From: Dasypus novemcinctus
Taxonomy: Eukaryota; Chordata; Mammalia; Cingulata; Dasypodidae
Length of the DNA: 64,000 bases
Assembly: GCF_030445035.2 (NCBI RefSeq)
Contig: NC_080702.1
Coordinates: 27,078,084-27,142,083, forward strand
Reading direction: 5' to 3'
Part shown: positions 33,678 to 45,562 of the stretch, piece by piece
Layout: each line of letters opens with the position of its first letter
How positions within the stretch are numbered: the stretch's first letter is position 1
The notes under the pieces: generated by a model
Databases searched by the model: none
What the model was told of the DNA's origin: nothing
Seen by the model: only the letters and a program-made list of their open reading frames with translations
Position numbers and translations under genes: made by a program

Positions 33678-34811
33678 GTTATTTGCTCACTCAGAAAGGT
33701 CTATCCACATACCGCTTCTTCAGACCTCTTTGTCACCAATTTTCCAGTCACATTCCTTCCAAGTCCTGACAATCCTGTCAAACCATTGGCAACAGCCCAT
33801 GAATCAGTGCACAAACTCACCTCTGGCCACTTCTTCCAAGCAAAATGAACCACCAGGTGCACTGCTCAAAGTTCTGCCCACTGGGAGGCTTTTCCTTCAC
33901 CACCGTCCTTCAGGGATGTCCCAGAAAGGGGCTGCAGTGCTGCAGCTGTCCACTTTCAGGTGGTACAGGCATTTCGTCCAGAACCATCTGTAAACCAGGC
34001 CCGAGTTTTCTCTTCAATCAACTGATTGTAAGGAACTCCCCAAGAGGCCAAAGCTGTGGGCTGGGAAAGAGAAGGTAACATGGCGGGAGTGCAGCTCATG
34101 GGCGTTTGGGCCACTTCCTCATGTCACTTGTGCCTTCAGGACCCACTTGAGCCCTGTCTCATATATAACACTTCCACTTTATGATGGAGTGCTTTAGTGC
34201 ATGCCCAACTTTATATGGGTGCAATACCCAGCTCACAGAAGGCAACTTGGCTCATGGTAACTTGATGTCCCATGGTTAAGCGTTCAGTCTCTACTAAGGC
34301 CCAGTAGCGGGCCAAAAGCTGTTTCTCAGAAGGAGAGTAGCTATTTGCAGAGGATGACCAGGCTTTGCTCCAAAATTCTAAGGGTGAGCATTGTGATTCT
34401 CCTATAGGGGCCTGCCAGAGGTCCAGACAGCATCTCTATTTGCCATGGAAACTTCAGCACCACTGGACCTGCTGGATCAAATGGCCCAAGTGGCAGTGCA
34501 GGTCGCAGAGCAGCCTGGACCTGTCGCAGAGCCTCCTTTTGTTCCATCCCCAGTCAAAACTTGCTACTTATCTGGTCACCCAGTAAATGGGCCAGGGTAG
34601 CACACCCAAAGGAGGGATGTGTTGTCTCCAAACTCCAAAGAAACCAACTAAGCATTGTTTCTCTCTTTTGGCTGAGGGAGGGACCAGATGCAGTAGCTTA
34701 TCCTTCACTTTAGAAGGAATATCTCAACATGTCCCACACCACTGCACACTTAGAAATTTCACCGAGGTGGAAGGACCCTGTACTTTTGTTGGATTTATCG
34801 CCCATCCTCTC

Positions 34812-35204
34812 TCATGCAAATGCCTTACCAATAAGAGTCATTGCTTCTTCTTGCTCACTAGGTCCTATCAACGTGATGTCATCAATATGATGGACCAATG
34901 TGATATCCTTCGGGAGGGAGGGATGATCACGGTCCCTGCGGACAACATTATGGCATAGGGCTGGAGAGTTGATACACCTCTGAGGCAGGACAGTGAAGGT
35001 ATACTGCTGGCCTTGCCAGCTGAAAGCAAACTGTTTGTGGTGGTCCTTACTAAAGGAAATTGAGAAAAAAGCATTTGCCAAATCAACAGCTACATACCAG
35101 GTACAAGGAGGTGTGTTGATTTGCTCAAGCAATGATACCACAACTGGGACAGCAGCTGCAATTGGAGTCACCATCTGATTAAGTTTACAATGATCTACAG
35201 TCAT
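34812..35204 (-). pseudogene. ERVL reverse transcriptase core (fossil)
   Basis: Minus-strand translation shows DLANAFFSISF, FAFSWQGQQYTFTVLPQ, INSPALCHN and the active-site-like HIDDITLIGPSEQE, typical of ERVL-type RT. Part of the fossil provirus; not a host gene. Confidence 0.85.
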
Positions 35205-35393
35205 CCTCCAAGATCCATCTGTTTTCTACACAGACCAAGTAGGGGAGCGTTGAATGGGGATGTAGTGGGAATCACCACCCTGCATCCTTCAAACCCTTGA
35301 TAGTGGCACTGGTCTCTGCAATCCCTCCAGGAATCTGGTGTTGTGCTTGGGCAGTTCTAGTGGCTTCCATTTGGCCTTTCCTACCATAATAGC

Positions 35394-35624
35394 TGTGATG
35401 GTTAAGCTAATTTGTCAACTCCGACCGGTAATTGTGCCCAGTTTTTGATCAAGCAAGCACTGGGCTAACTGTGATATAAGGACATTTATGGGCTTTAGTC
35501 ATCAGTGAGTTTACTGCTTAGACTTGTGCCTCCCCACGGTCACGTGAGAGACTTTTATGACTCTCATACTATTTACAGATACCTCCTGTTGATTCTGTTT
35601 CCCAAAAGAATCCTGACCAATACA
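35394..35624 (+). mobile_element. Short solo LTR of the ERVL's own family, opposite strand
   Basis: 231 bp from tgtgatggttaagc to tgaccaataca, flanked by atagc (35389-35393) and acagc (35625-35629). Its 3' end (tactatttacagata, ctgttgattctgtttccc) matches the reverse complement of the provirus LTR at 38,941-39,000. It sits between protease and RT of the fossil provirus. Confidence 0.75.
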
Positions 35625-36030
35625 ACAGCCCTCACTCCACAAGTCAGGGTTCCAATGTGGAGATTCTGCCACTTACTGAGTATGTCTCCTCCAGTTATGC
35701 ATTCTGGAACTGGGGCAAAAAACACAGAACGGGCCCGGGGACCCACTGGACCCACTGTGAGGTGGACCTGAGCTAAAATCCCATCAATCACCCGACCTCT
35801 CTAAGTCCCCCCTCTGGCGGACCAGGTGATGATTTGGGTCTCCTGGAATTAATGTCCCTTGAGCCAGTGTCTAATAATCCCCCAAAATGATCATTTCCTT
35901 TTCCCCAATGCACAGTTACTCTAGTAAAAGGCTGTAGGTCTCCTTGGGGAAAGCTGGGAGGAAGAATAACAGGCTAAATTTTTTTTGGCAATGTCACAGG
36001 CTCTTCCCCAAGGGAACCTGGCCTTCTCCT

Positions 36031-36510
36031 TGTTAGAGAGAAAATAGCGCTCACTGGGACACGGAGACTGATGAGTGCAGGCATAAAATTTATTGGGAAC
36101 TCTACCAACAGAGGGCGTCTGAAGAATAGACTTCAGCACTCCCGCCGCACGGCAGGAATCTGGAGAAAGACTTCAGCCCGCCCCTGGCAGAGGTGGTCAT
36201 GAATTTATACAGTGCGTCTAGAGGCGGGGACACGCTTGGGGAGCGGGCTGGGGCTCGGGCAAGACCTGAGGGCCAGTAGGGATGGCTCAGGGGTGGCGGG
36301 CTAGGGGCAGTGAATTCTGGGGATGTGGGAGGGGTTTTACCGGGGGGCTCCTTTGTCTATTCTTGTGAGGAAATGAGCTGTATCTGAACTTGTAGGCTCT
36401 GGACGAGGGCTGTTCTGTGTCACGGGACTGCAATCATGATAATCATTATTATAAACCTGGCAATCAGTTAATCATTCTAAACCTCATAAGGGAGAAACCT
36501 CTCATATTCC
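36031..36510 (-). mobile_element. Solo LTR of another ERV group, in the ERVL protease region
   Basis: Starts tgttagagag at 36031. On the minus strand aataaattttat supplies a polyadenylation signal. The right end is approximate, because no clear target duplication was found. Group not determined. Confidence 0.55.
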
Positions 36511-36841
36511 GAACTCTTTGGTTATATATATATATGTATATATGGTAAGGGTCCTAAGCAGCGGTGTAAGGTGCTGGGCTGGATGGAAGGATGCAGGGTT
36601 TTGGGGTGTTGGCTCCATCTAGCCCCACCAAGGGTCCCTGGTCTGTAAACTGTCTCAAGTCTGGGAATCAATTTAAGGCCGTGATTCTCTGTGTCTGTAA
36701 TTCAAGTTAGGGTTTTGTTCACTCGACCCAGAACTCTACCGCTTATACATGTCAAGAAGGGATTTAGTAGACTGCCCACCCATTTCCCTGCTATATACCC
36801 CATGACCTATTAGCCAACGCCATCGCTCTATGCAACTCAGA

Positions 36842-37217
36842 CTTTTTTTTTTTAAGATTTATTTTTTTATTTAATTCCTCCCCCCTCCCCTGGTTGTCTG
36901 TTCTCTGTGTCTATTTGCTGCGTCTTGTTTCTTTGTCCGCTTCTGTTGTTGTCAGTGGCACGGGAAGTGTGGGCGGTGCCATTCCTGGGCAGGCTGTACT
37001 TTCTTTCGTGTTGGGCAGCTCTCCTTATGGGGCGTACTCCTTGCGCGTGGGGCTCCCCTACACGGGGGACACCCCTGCGTGGCAGGGCACTCCTTGCGCG
37101 CATCAGCACTGCGCATGGGCCAGCTCCACACGGGTCAAGGAGGCCTGGGGTTTGAACCGCGGGCCTCCCATGTGGTAGACGGACGCTCTAACCACTGGGC
37201 CAAGTCCACCGCCTCCC
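36842..37217 (-). mobile_element. DAS-type SINE, long form (lacking one internal segment)
   Basis: Minus strand, in the ERVL gag region. It has the shorter gtcagtggcacgggaagtgtgggcggtgcc middle shared with the copy at 40,462, so these two form a subfamily. Confidence 0.9.
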
Positions 37218-37600
37218 TAAGCCTTTGAATTCCCTCTTCTGTTGTGTACCAGGGCAAATCAGGCATCTCAACCTCAGACATGCTAGGCCTTCTTTGGCCT
37301 ATGTTTCAGTCAGCCACCCAAACAAATTGTTAGAGCCCTTTCTAACCCCTCAAGCTACAGCACTGAATCCAGAATTTCTGGTTAGTGGGCCCACATCAAT
37401 AAATCCAGCCTGATCCAGCTTTATATTCCTTCCCATTATCCCATACCCTTAGTATCCATTCCCACATATATTCTCCTGATTTCTATCTGTATAAGCTGGA
37501 AAACTCATGCTGTCCTTTCAGAGTATAGTGTACTTCCTCATGGGTCATACTTTGTATTTCACCTTTGGGGGCTTGTTGTGATTTTAGTCTAATAATAGGT

Positions 37601-38030
37601 TGTTTTTTATTTTTTTTAAAGATTTATTATTTATTTCTCTCCTCCCCACCCCACCCCCACCCCAGTTGTCTGCTCTCTGTGTCCATTCGCTGTGTGATCT
37701 TCTGTGTCCACTTGCATTCTTGTCAGCGGCACCGAGAATCCGTGTCTTGTTTTGTTGCGTCATCTTGCTGTGTCAGCTCTCTGTGTGTGCAGTGCCACTC
37801 CTGGGTGGACTGCACTTTCTTTCACGCTGGGCAGCTCTCCTTACGGGGCGCACTCCTTGCACGTGGGGCTCCCCTACGCGGGGGACACCCCTGCGTGGCA
37901 CAGCACTCCTTGAGTGCATCAGCGCTGCGTGTGGGCCAGCTCGTCACATGGATCAGGAGGCCCTGGGTTTGAACCTTGGACCTCCCATGTGATAGACAAA
38001 TGCCCTATCCATTGGGCCAAATCTGCTTCC
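37601..38030 (-). mobile_element. DAS-type SINE, long form
   Basis: Minus strand, perfect 12-bp duplications ctaataataggt at 37589-37600 and 38031-38042, in the ERVL gag region. Confidence 0.94.
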
Positions 38031-38923
38031 CTAATAATAGGTCTTGAAGAGAAGAGGGATGCTGGGGGTGGACAAGGAGAAGGATTAGAAATGCCTTGCA
38101 AACTACTGATCTTTGGGCATTCCTTTGAATTTTCACCTGGTAAGACAGAATAAATTTCTTCGGGTAGGGGTTGGAAGAGCAGGGTGGAGTTGTGCCTCGG
38201 GTATCTGCCTCAGGGCTGGGAGGAGGTCCAGACTCCCTGGGGCAGGCTGGACTCTGAGTGAAACAAGGTTGACACTGTGTGGTCTCCACAGGGCAGGCCA
38301 TGACAGGTTTATCCGGCAGAGACTCAGCAGAATTTAGTGTCTCCACCAATATCATCATCATCCCATATGTCTCCATCCCCAGCCCAGGGTTCCACTCCTT
38401 TCCAATCTACGCCTTCCCTTTAACAGCCGATGCCCTGCGAGGTTGAGAGTTTAGTTTCCTGTTTAACTCTGCTACTCGTACAATGAGAGTGTGAGTCTCC
38501 TTAAGCCTGTGGCTGCAGGAAACAAGATTTTCTTTCAGAGCACACACAGAAACGTTCATCACTCATGAGGTGTTTAAATCGCAAATTTGAAGCCTTTAGC
38601 TCATCCCTTTCTTTTTTTAACTTTATCCAGAGTATCCAGGAAGAGCCAGACAACATCATTATACTTTTTTATTCCACAAAACTCTGCTAAGGTGTTGAAA
38701 ACAGTCTCACCCAGATCCTTGCCTCTTATTAGCATGGAAGTAGGGGAATCCAGTGATGCTGTTTTATGTATCTCCATTGCCGCCTCACTCCATAGACTGC
38801 CAGTGGCCTCTTCATTATTGGAAAGGAGTCATCAGTACCCTTGGGTCCAATTAGAGTAGAGAGCCAATTGCACAACTCCCAGAACTTCTGAAATCCCATG
38901 TGTAAGATTCGGTTCCTCAAGGA

Positions 38924-38938
38924 CCACTCCTGGTACCA
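38924..38938 (-). promoter_or_regulatory. ERVL primer-binding site, tRNA-Leu (UAA) type
   Basis: On the minus strand tggtaccaggagtgg, two bases from the LTR end. It complements the CCA-bearing 3' end of tRNA-Leu(UAA) as I remember that tRNA. Confidence 0.75.
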
Positions 38939-38940
38939 GC

Positions 38941-39826
38941 TGTGTTACTCAGGGTTCTCTAGGGAAACAGAATCAACAGGAGATATCTGTAAATAGTATG
39001 AGATTTTATAAAATTCTCTCACGTGACCACGGGGATGCACAAGTCCAGATTCCGCAGGCAGGCTGCAAACCAGGGGCTCCGATGCAGGTCCTTGGTGAGT
39101 TCCTAGGAGACGTTGGCTGTCCGAAGTTGAGCTGGAAAATTCTCTCTGAATGCTGAAATCACTTCCCCTTTCAAGGTATTCAACTGATTGGATAAAAGGT
39201 CACTCCTCGTTGATGCTGATGGCAATCTCCTTGGTTGATTGTAGTGTTGCAGCAAAATCAGGAGTTCTGAACGGCAGAGAAACCCAAAACAGCCCTCAGA
39301 GAGGTGGAGGAACAGATTTATTACGCACAGGCCCAGAGGAGAGAAAATTTCCAAATTCTGTGTCCGGTTTTTCAGATTTCATAGGTTTAAGGTTTTTATG
39401 TGGGATCAGCATGACTTTTGCTCACTGGCCTATGCGTTGCTAGGTGAACTTTTGCAAGCAGGGTTACAGGAGCAGAATGCAGGTGCAAGGCCGTGCTTTT
39501 GTGGGCTGATTTACAGAAGCAGGGGGCAGGAGTGGCTTGTTAGATTACAGAAGTGGGGGGCGGGAGTCATTCGTTTGATATTCTCCTGCAAGGCCATGCT
39601 CTCTCAGGCTGATTTACGGAAGCAGGGGCAGGCGTGGCTCGTTAGATTTTTTTTCCTGCAAGGTTATACTTTTTATTTCTCAACAGTGGATGCAATCAGC
39701 CATCTATGCAGTGAACTCACTGATGACTAAAACTCAAGAAATGCCCTTGTATTACAATTAGCGCAGTGCTTCCTTGACCAAACTTGGCACAGTTACTGGG
39801 CTGAGCTGACGCATTAGCCCGGGTCA
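38941..39826 (-). mobile_element. ERVL 5' LTR, split by a solo LTR
   Basis: Its 3' end at 38,941 (antisense tgtgttactcagggttctct) abuts the primer site. After the nested LTR at 39,245-39,685 it resumes with atgcaatcagcc and runs to about 39,826. Its outer end matches the antisense of the LTR at 35,394-35,624. Confidence 0.75.
39245..39685 (-). mobile_element. Solo LTR (ERV1-like) inside the ERVL 5' LTR
   Basis: 441 bp, tgttgcagc at 39245 to caaca at 39685, flanked by gtag (39241-39244) and gtgg (39686-39689). Four base pairs suits class I. On the minus strand gtaataaatctg is a polyadenylation signal. Contains two ~100-bp repeats with ggctgatttac.gaagcagg (about 39,500 and 39,610). Confidence 0.65.
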
Positions 39827-41378
39827 CGGAAGGAAGGTTAAAAGGTTAGCATGCCCTCTTCGAAGACACACACGCATTTCAAGTAACTTAGAAAGACTTC
39901 CCTCCATGCCGAGTACAACGTTTCAGTGCTCATAGGGTTAGGAAAACCTGGTAGTCCCGAGCGCCTAAGTCCGTCTTGCTGGAGAGTTGTATCCCACCGC
40001 TGGAGGGGTGCACTGTGCACATGGGGCTCTGACGGCCTTACCTGTCGAGGAAGGAAGAATTCCCACGGGAGCGAGGCGCTTACCCCTCCTTTCCTTCTGA
40101 GGTACTGTCGCCGGATTTTCTCTAGGTTCTTGGCTAGGCTATAAATCATGAATTTTAAGTGCAAGCCAGTTTAGTTAGGCCAGTAATTTATGAAGGAAGG
40201 GAGGGAAGAGAAATGGGAGAAAAGAACAGATTATGGGTCCCAGGTAGAGAGGAAAGGGTCTGAAAAGAGGTCAAGAGGGCTGATTTACAGACTCCAGTTG
40301 CCCATCACAGATCGCAAAATGCCCAGGTTTACCTGTGTGCTCTTCCAGGCAGGGAGAGAAAGGAAAGGACAGGGCGACTTTTTTGCTGGCGTGCTTGCTT
40401 TTTAAACCATTAATTACCTGCTCCTTTGCTGACGTCAGGGGAGGCGTCCCGGCTGGTTTCTTTTTTTTTAAAGATTTATTTTTATTTATTTAATTCCCCT
40501 CCCCTCCCCCGGTTGTCTGTTTTCTGTGTCTTTTTGCTGCGTCTTGTTTCTTTGTCCGCTTCTGTTGTCGTCAGCGGCACGGGAAGTGTGGGCGGCGCCA
40601 TTCATGGGCAGGCTGCTCTTTCTTTTCGCGCTGGGCGGCTCTCCTCACGGGCGCACTCCTTGCGCGTGGGGCTCCCCTACGCGGGGGACACCCCTGCGTG
40701 GCACGGCACTCCTTGTGCGCATCAGCACTGTGCATGGGCCAGCTCCACACGGGTCAAGGAGGCCCGGGGCTTGAACCGCGGGCCTCCCATGTGGTAGACG
40801 GACGCCCTAACCACTGGGCCAAAGTCCGTTTTCCCTGGTTTCTGTTTTGATTGGTTATCACACCCGTCAATCCCCCAGGAGGGCCCAATGATGAGGCTCC
40901 TGGAGAACACCCAGGGCTTCTCCTGGCTTCTGGGGGAGTTCCTGGTCTGAATGGCGTTTCCTGCAAGGCTCTTCCAGCAGCCTTCTTGTCGGGCGCTCGT
41001 GGCCACGTGGGCTTCCGCCAGGCTCCAGATCCATCTGTCATCCCTAATTCACTAGCCTGCCTCAGCACGTGGAACTAGGTACCCCAATACAGACTTGCTT
41101 AAACTCCGCCTTCCTTCCTGTGACTGTGAACCCATGGTAACATCTCAACGATGTTCATTTCAGTTAAGCTGTGGCCAGCTGAAGCTGGGTGAGCCTTCAT
41201 CCAGGTCACTGAAGGCTTTATAAAGAGAAGAAATCAGAAAGGGAAAAGGGAAAAATGTCTCAAGGAGAAGCCAGAAGTCACGGACACCGGAAGCGCAGAC
41301 AGCGGGGGCGAGGTGGCTACGTGACCAGCCAGGAAGCCCCAGGGATTATCAGTAGCCGGGACCCAAAACGACAGATCA
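39827..41378. other. Intergenic, unassigned; one SINE inside
   Basis: The sequence on both sides of the SINE at 40,462-40,834 was not recognised. The part at 41,150-41,350 (ttcatccaggtcactgaaggctttataaag) is vaguely MaLR-like. No coding exon seen. Confidence 0.4.
40462..40834 (-). mobile_element. DAS-type SINE, long form
   Basis: Minus strand, 9-bp duplication ctggtttct at 40453-40461 and 40835-40843. Same short-middle subfamily as 36,842-37,217. Confidence 0.92.
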
Positions 41379-41766
41379 GGGAAGCGGATGTGGCTCAACT
41401 GATAGGGCGTCCGCCTACCATATGGGAGGTCCAGGGTTCAAACCCAGGGCCTCCTGACCCGTGTGGTGAGCTGGCCCACGCACATTGTTGCCATGAGCAC
41501 AGGGTGCCATGCCACGCAGGGGTGTCCCCTGCTTAGGGGACTCCCACGCACAAGGAGAGCCACCCCGCATGAACAAAGTGCAGCCCGCCCAGGAGTGGCG
41601 CCGCACACACGGAGAGCTGGTGCAGCAAGACAGCACAACAAAAAGAGACACAGATTCCTGGTGACACTGGACAAAGAAGAGCACACAGCGAATGGACACA
41701 GACAACAGACAATGAGGGGAGAGAGGGGAGAGAAATAAATAAATAAATACAAAATAATTTTAAAAA
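41379..41766 (+). mobile_element. DAS-type SINE, long form
   Basis: Plus strand, head gggaagcggatgtggctcaac, tail of repeated aaataaat. Adjoins the L1 at 41,767. Confidence 0.92.
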
Positions 41767-42552
41767 CTGCAAAAAGAAATTTTATGTGCCTCCAAAATGG
41801 AATGAAGCTAGAAATCAATTGCAGAAGGAAAACTGGATATTCAAAAATATGTGGAAATTAAATGACACACTCTTAAACAATAAATGGGTCAAAGAAGAAT
41901 TCACAAGGGAAATTAGGGAATATCTTGAGATGAATGAAAATGAGAACAGCATACCAAACCTGTGGAGTGCAGCAAAGGTGGTACTCTGTGGGAAATTTAT
42001 ACCTATGAAAGCCTATATTAAAAAAAAAGAAAGATCTCAAATAAAAAATGTAACTTCACATGTGGAGGAAATAGAAAAAGAAAAGCAAACTAAACCTAAA
42101 GTTTGTAGAAGGAAAAAAATCACAAAGAATGGAGATAAATGAAATAGAGAATAGAAAAACAATAGCATCAATGAAACCAAAAGTTGGTTCTGCAAAAAGA
42201 TCAATCAAATCAATAAACTTTTAGTTTGACCGACAGAGAAAAAAAGAAGATGCAAATAAATAAAATAAAAAATGCAAGGGGGTACATTACTACTGATCTT
42301 GCAGAAATTAAAAAGATTATAAGAATACTGTGAACAGTTGTGTGCCAATAAATTAGATAATCTAGAAGAAATGGACAAATTCTTAGAAACACAAAACTTA
42401 CTTAAATTTATTCAAGAAGATATAGATGATCCAGCAGTCCTACAACAAGTAAAAAGATTGACTGAGTAATCAAAAACCTCCCAGCAAAGAAAAGTTCAGG
42501 GACAGGTGGCATCACTGGTGAATTCTATCAAGCATTCAAAGAAGTAATGCCA

Positions 42553-43414
42553 GGGAAGCAGATGTAACTCAAGCAACTGGGCTCCTGTCTACCATATAGG
42601 AGGTCCAGGGTTCATTTCCTGCGGCCTCCTGGTGAAGGCAAGCTGGTTTGCACAGTGAGCTGGCCCACAGGGAGTGCTGGCCTGCGCGGAGAGCTGGCAC
42701 AGCAAGATGACACAAAAAAGAAGCATAGGGAAGCGGACTTGGCCCAGGGGTTAGGGCGTCCGTCTACCACATAGGAGGTCCGCGGTTCAAACCCTGGGCC
42801 TCCTTGACCCGTGTGGAGCTGGCCCATGTGCAGTGCTGATGCGCGCAAGGAATGCCATGACATGCAGGGGTGTCCCCCGCGTAGGGGAGCCCCACGCGCA
42901 AGGAGTGTGCCCCGTAAGGAGAGCTGCCCAGCGTGAAAGAAAGTGCAGCCTGCCCAGGAATGGTGCCGCACACACAGAGAGCTGACACAGCAAGATGATG
43001 CAACAACAACAACAACAAAAAAGAGAAACACAGATTCCCATGCTGCTGACAACAGAAGTGGACAAAGAAGAACACACAGCAAATAGACACAGAGAACAGA
43101 CAAGTGGGGTGGGGGGTGGGGAAGGGGAGAGAAATAAAATAAATCTTTAAAAAAAAAACACAGTAAAAAATTGATAAAAAAAAAAAAAAAAGAAGCATAG
43201 AGGAGAGATAATAAGAGATGCATCAGACCAAGGAGCTGAGGTGGTGCAAGAGACTGATCACCTCTCTCCCACTCTGGAAGGTCCCAGGATTGGTTCCTAG
43301 TGCCATCTAAAGAGAAGACAAACAGACACAGAAGAACACACACTGAATGGATACAGAGAGCAGACAGCGAGTGCAAAACAATGGGGAGGGGGGAAGAATT
43401 CTTAAAAAAAAAAA
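42553..43414 (+). mobile_element. Dimeric DAS SINE, itself split by a SINE
   Basis: Parts 42553-42727 and 43191-43414. Target duplication aagtaatgcca at 42542-42552 and 43415-43425, in L1 ORF2. Two tRNA-like heads, about 42,555-42,625 and 43,232-43,310. Confidence 0.88.
42728..43190 (+). mobile_element. DAS-type SINE inside a DAS SINE
   Basis: Full-length plus copy, head gggaagcggacttggcccag, long A tail. Duplication agaagcata before 42728 and at 43191-43199. Confidence 0.92.
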
Positions 43415-44664
43415 AAGTAATGCCAAACCTTCTCAAACTTTTCAAAAAAAAATTGAGAAGGGAACTCTTCCTACCTCTTTTAATTAGGCCAACATTACCT
43501 TAATACCAAAGGCACATAAAGACATCACAAGAAAAGAAAACATCTAGACTAATCTACTGTATGAATGTAAATGAAAAAATCCTCAACAAAATATGAGTAC
43601 GTTGAATCCAATAGCATATTAAAAGGATTATTCATCATGTTCATGTAGGATCTATCCCAGGAATGCAAGGGTGGTTCAACATAAAAAGACGCATTAGTGT
43701 ATTAGACCACATTAACAGAATGAAGGAAAACAAAACCACTATCATCTCACTTTATGCAGAAAAGGCATTTTACACAATCCAACACCCTTTCATGGTAAAA
43801 ACACTTAGAAAAATTAGGAACAGAAGGTAACTTCCTCTACATGATAAAGGGCACATGTGAAAAAAACTGCAGTTAATATTCTACTCAATGGTAAAAGACT
43901 GAAGGCCCATGTGTCCCCCCTGAGGTCAGGAAAAAAGACAGGGTTGCCTGCTTTCACTACTGCTATTCAACATTTTACTAGAAGTCCTTGCCAGAGCAAT
44001 TAGGCAAGAAAAAGAAATCAAAGGATTCCAAATTGAAAAGGAAGAAGTCCAACTAGTTCTATTCTCAGATGATATGATTCTTTATATAGAAAATTCCTAA
44101 GAATCCACAAGAAAACTACTAGAGCTAATAAACAATTTCAGCACATTTGGAGGCTACATGGATAACACACAAAATAAGTTATGCCTCTATATACCAGGAA
44201 AGAAGATTCTGAAATGGAATTTTAAAAAACAATTGCATTCTCAATAGCTTCTAGGAATACATTTAACCGAGAAATTTAAGGACTTGTACACTGAAAATGA
44301 CAAAACACTGCTGAAAGAAATTTAAGAATACCTAAATAAATGACAAGATGCCCCATGTTCGTGACTAGGAAGACTTCATATTGCTGTCATGTCTGGTTGA
44401 CAAATTCAATGCAATACCTATAAAAACTCCAGTAGTCTGGAAAAGCTCATCCTGAAATTCATACGGGCTCCAAATAGTAAAAACAGTCTTGAAAAGGAAG
44501 AACAAAGTCAGGAGATTCACACTTTATGATTTAAACATTTATTCCAAAGCCACAGTAATTAAAATAATGTAGACTGGTATGATGATAGACATATAGGCCA
44601 AAGAAATAGAACTGAGCATTCAGAAATAAACTCATGCAGTTTTGGCTAACTGATTTTTGCTTTT

Positions 44665-44747
44665 TTTTCAGGAGACACTGGGAACCCAACCCCAACCTCC
44701 CATGTAGGATGGGAGCATTCAACTGCTTGAGGCACATCAGCTCCCTG
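44665..44747 (-). mobile_element. Short tRNA-head SINE (monomer)
   Basis: About 83 bp in L1 ORF2; antisense tRNA-like body (caactgcttgaggcacatc). Confidence 0.75.
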
Positions 44748-45562
44748 TTTTTTGACAAGGGTACCAAGTACATTGATTGGGCTTAAACTGGATATTCACT
44801 TGCAAAAGAAGTAGGTTGAATGCTTACCTCACACAATATACAAAAATTAACTCAAAATGGATCAAAGATCTAAACATAAGAGGTAAAACCATAAAAATTC
44901 TTAGGAGACCACATAAGGAAAACTTTCATAGCTTGGATTTGGTAGTGATTCCTTGGATATCCTATCAAAAGCATGAGCAACAAAAGAAAAAAAAAATAGA
45001 TAAGTTGGACTTCATCAAAATTAAAATCTTTTTTATATCAGGAGGCACTATCAAAAAAGTGAAAAGACATCCTACAGAATGAGAGAAAATAATTGTCAAC
45101 CATATAACTGATAAGGGTTCATATCCAGAATATATAATGAACTGCTACAACTCAACAATAAAGAGACAAGCAACCCAATAAAAAAAATGGACCACAGATT
45201 TGAATAGACATTTTTCAGAAGAAGATATATAAATGGCCAATAAGCACAAGAAAAGATGCTCAACATCACTGGTCATCAGGAAAATGCAATTCAAAACCAC
45301 AGTGAGATACTATCAAAATTCCAGAAGCCATTTTTGCAAAAATGGAAAAAGGTGATCCTCAAATTCATATGAAATTACAAGGAGCCACGAATAGCCAAAA
45401 CATCTTGAAAATGTATAATGTTGGAGGATTCACACTTCCTAATCTCAGATTTACTTCAAAGCTCTATCCATTAAAATAGCGTGGTACTGAAAGAAAGATC
45501 TATGGACCAATGGAATAGAATTAAGAGACCAGAAATAAACCCACATATACACGGCCCATTGA

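Larger units (their letters stand above)
25903..39826 (-). mobile_element. Fossil ERVL-type (class III) provirus with many later insertions
   Basis: Minus-strand provirus. 5' LTR about 38,941-39,826; internal region down to about 31,700; 3' LTR remains at about 31,505-31,716 and 25,903-25,970. Order of parts: tRNA-Leu-type primer site, gag (about 37,220-38,920), protease (about 35,640-36,030), reverse transcriptase (about 34,600-35,390), RNase H (about 33,650-34,550), integrase (about 32,590-33,650), dUTPase-like segment (about 31,700-32,250). A dUTPase after integrase and a Leu primer are ERVL traits. It is broken many times over and clearly old, since SINEs, L1s and several solo LTRs lie inside it. 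Confidence 0.85.
41767..45318 (+). mobile_element. L1 ORF2 copy, plus strand, with SINE insertions
   Basis: Translation in pieces: QLQKENWIFKNMWKLNDTLL and VLCGKFIPMKAYIKKKER (end of the endonuclease part, 41,786-42,142); LMPNLLKLF after the SINE block; around 43,650-44,100 IPGMQGWFN-like, then [13 protein letters not shown], the RT active-site motif with SDD for ADD; then LTQYTKINSKWIKDLNI. Many stops and frameshifts, no 5' end. A nested SINE pair (42,553-43,414) and a short SINE (44,665-44,747) interrupt it. Confidence 0.8.

Noticed and set aside
34812-35204. Open reverse-transcriptase frame considered as a domesticated host gene
   Set aside because: It is a fragment inside a decayed provirus cut by many later insertions, with no sign of a host promoter or splice sites.
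39245-41351. A 2.1-kb LTR ending at 41,351 with a gtag duplication
   Set aside because: The ERVL LTR clearly resumes at about 39,690, so the shorter LTR (39,245-39,685, gtag/gtgg) explains the data. The distant gtag is a chance 4-mer.
41786-42142. 118-codon lysine-rich frame considered as a small host protein
   Set aside because: It matches the L1 ORF2 segment after the endonuclease (WKLNDTLL, GKFIPMKAYIKK).
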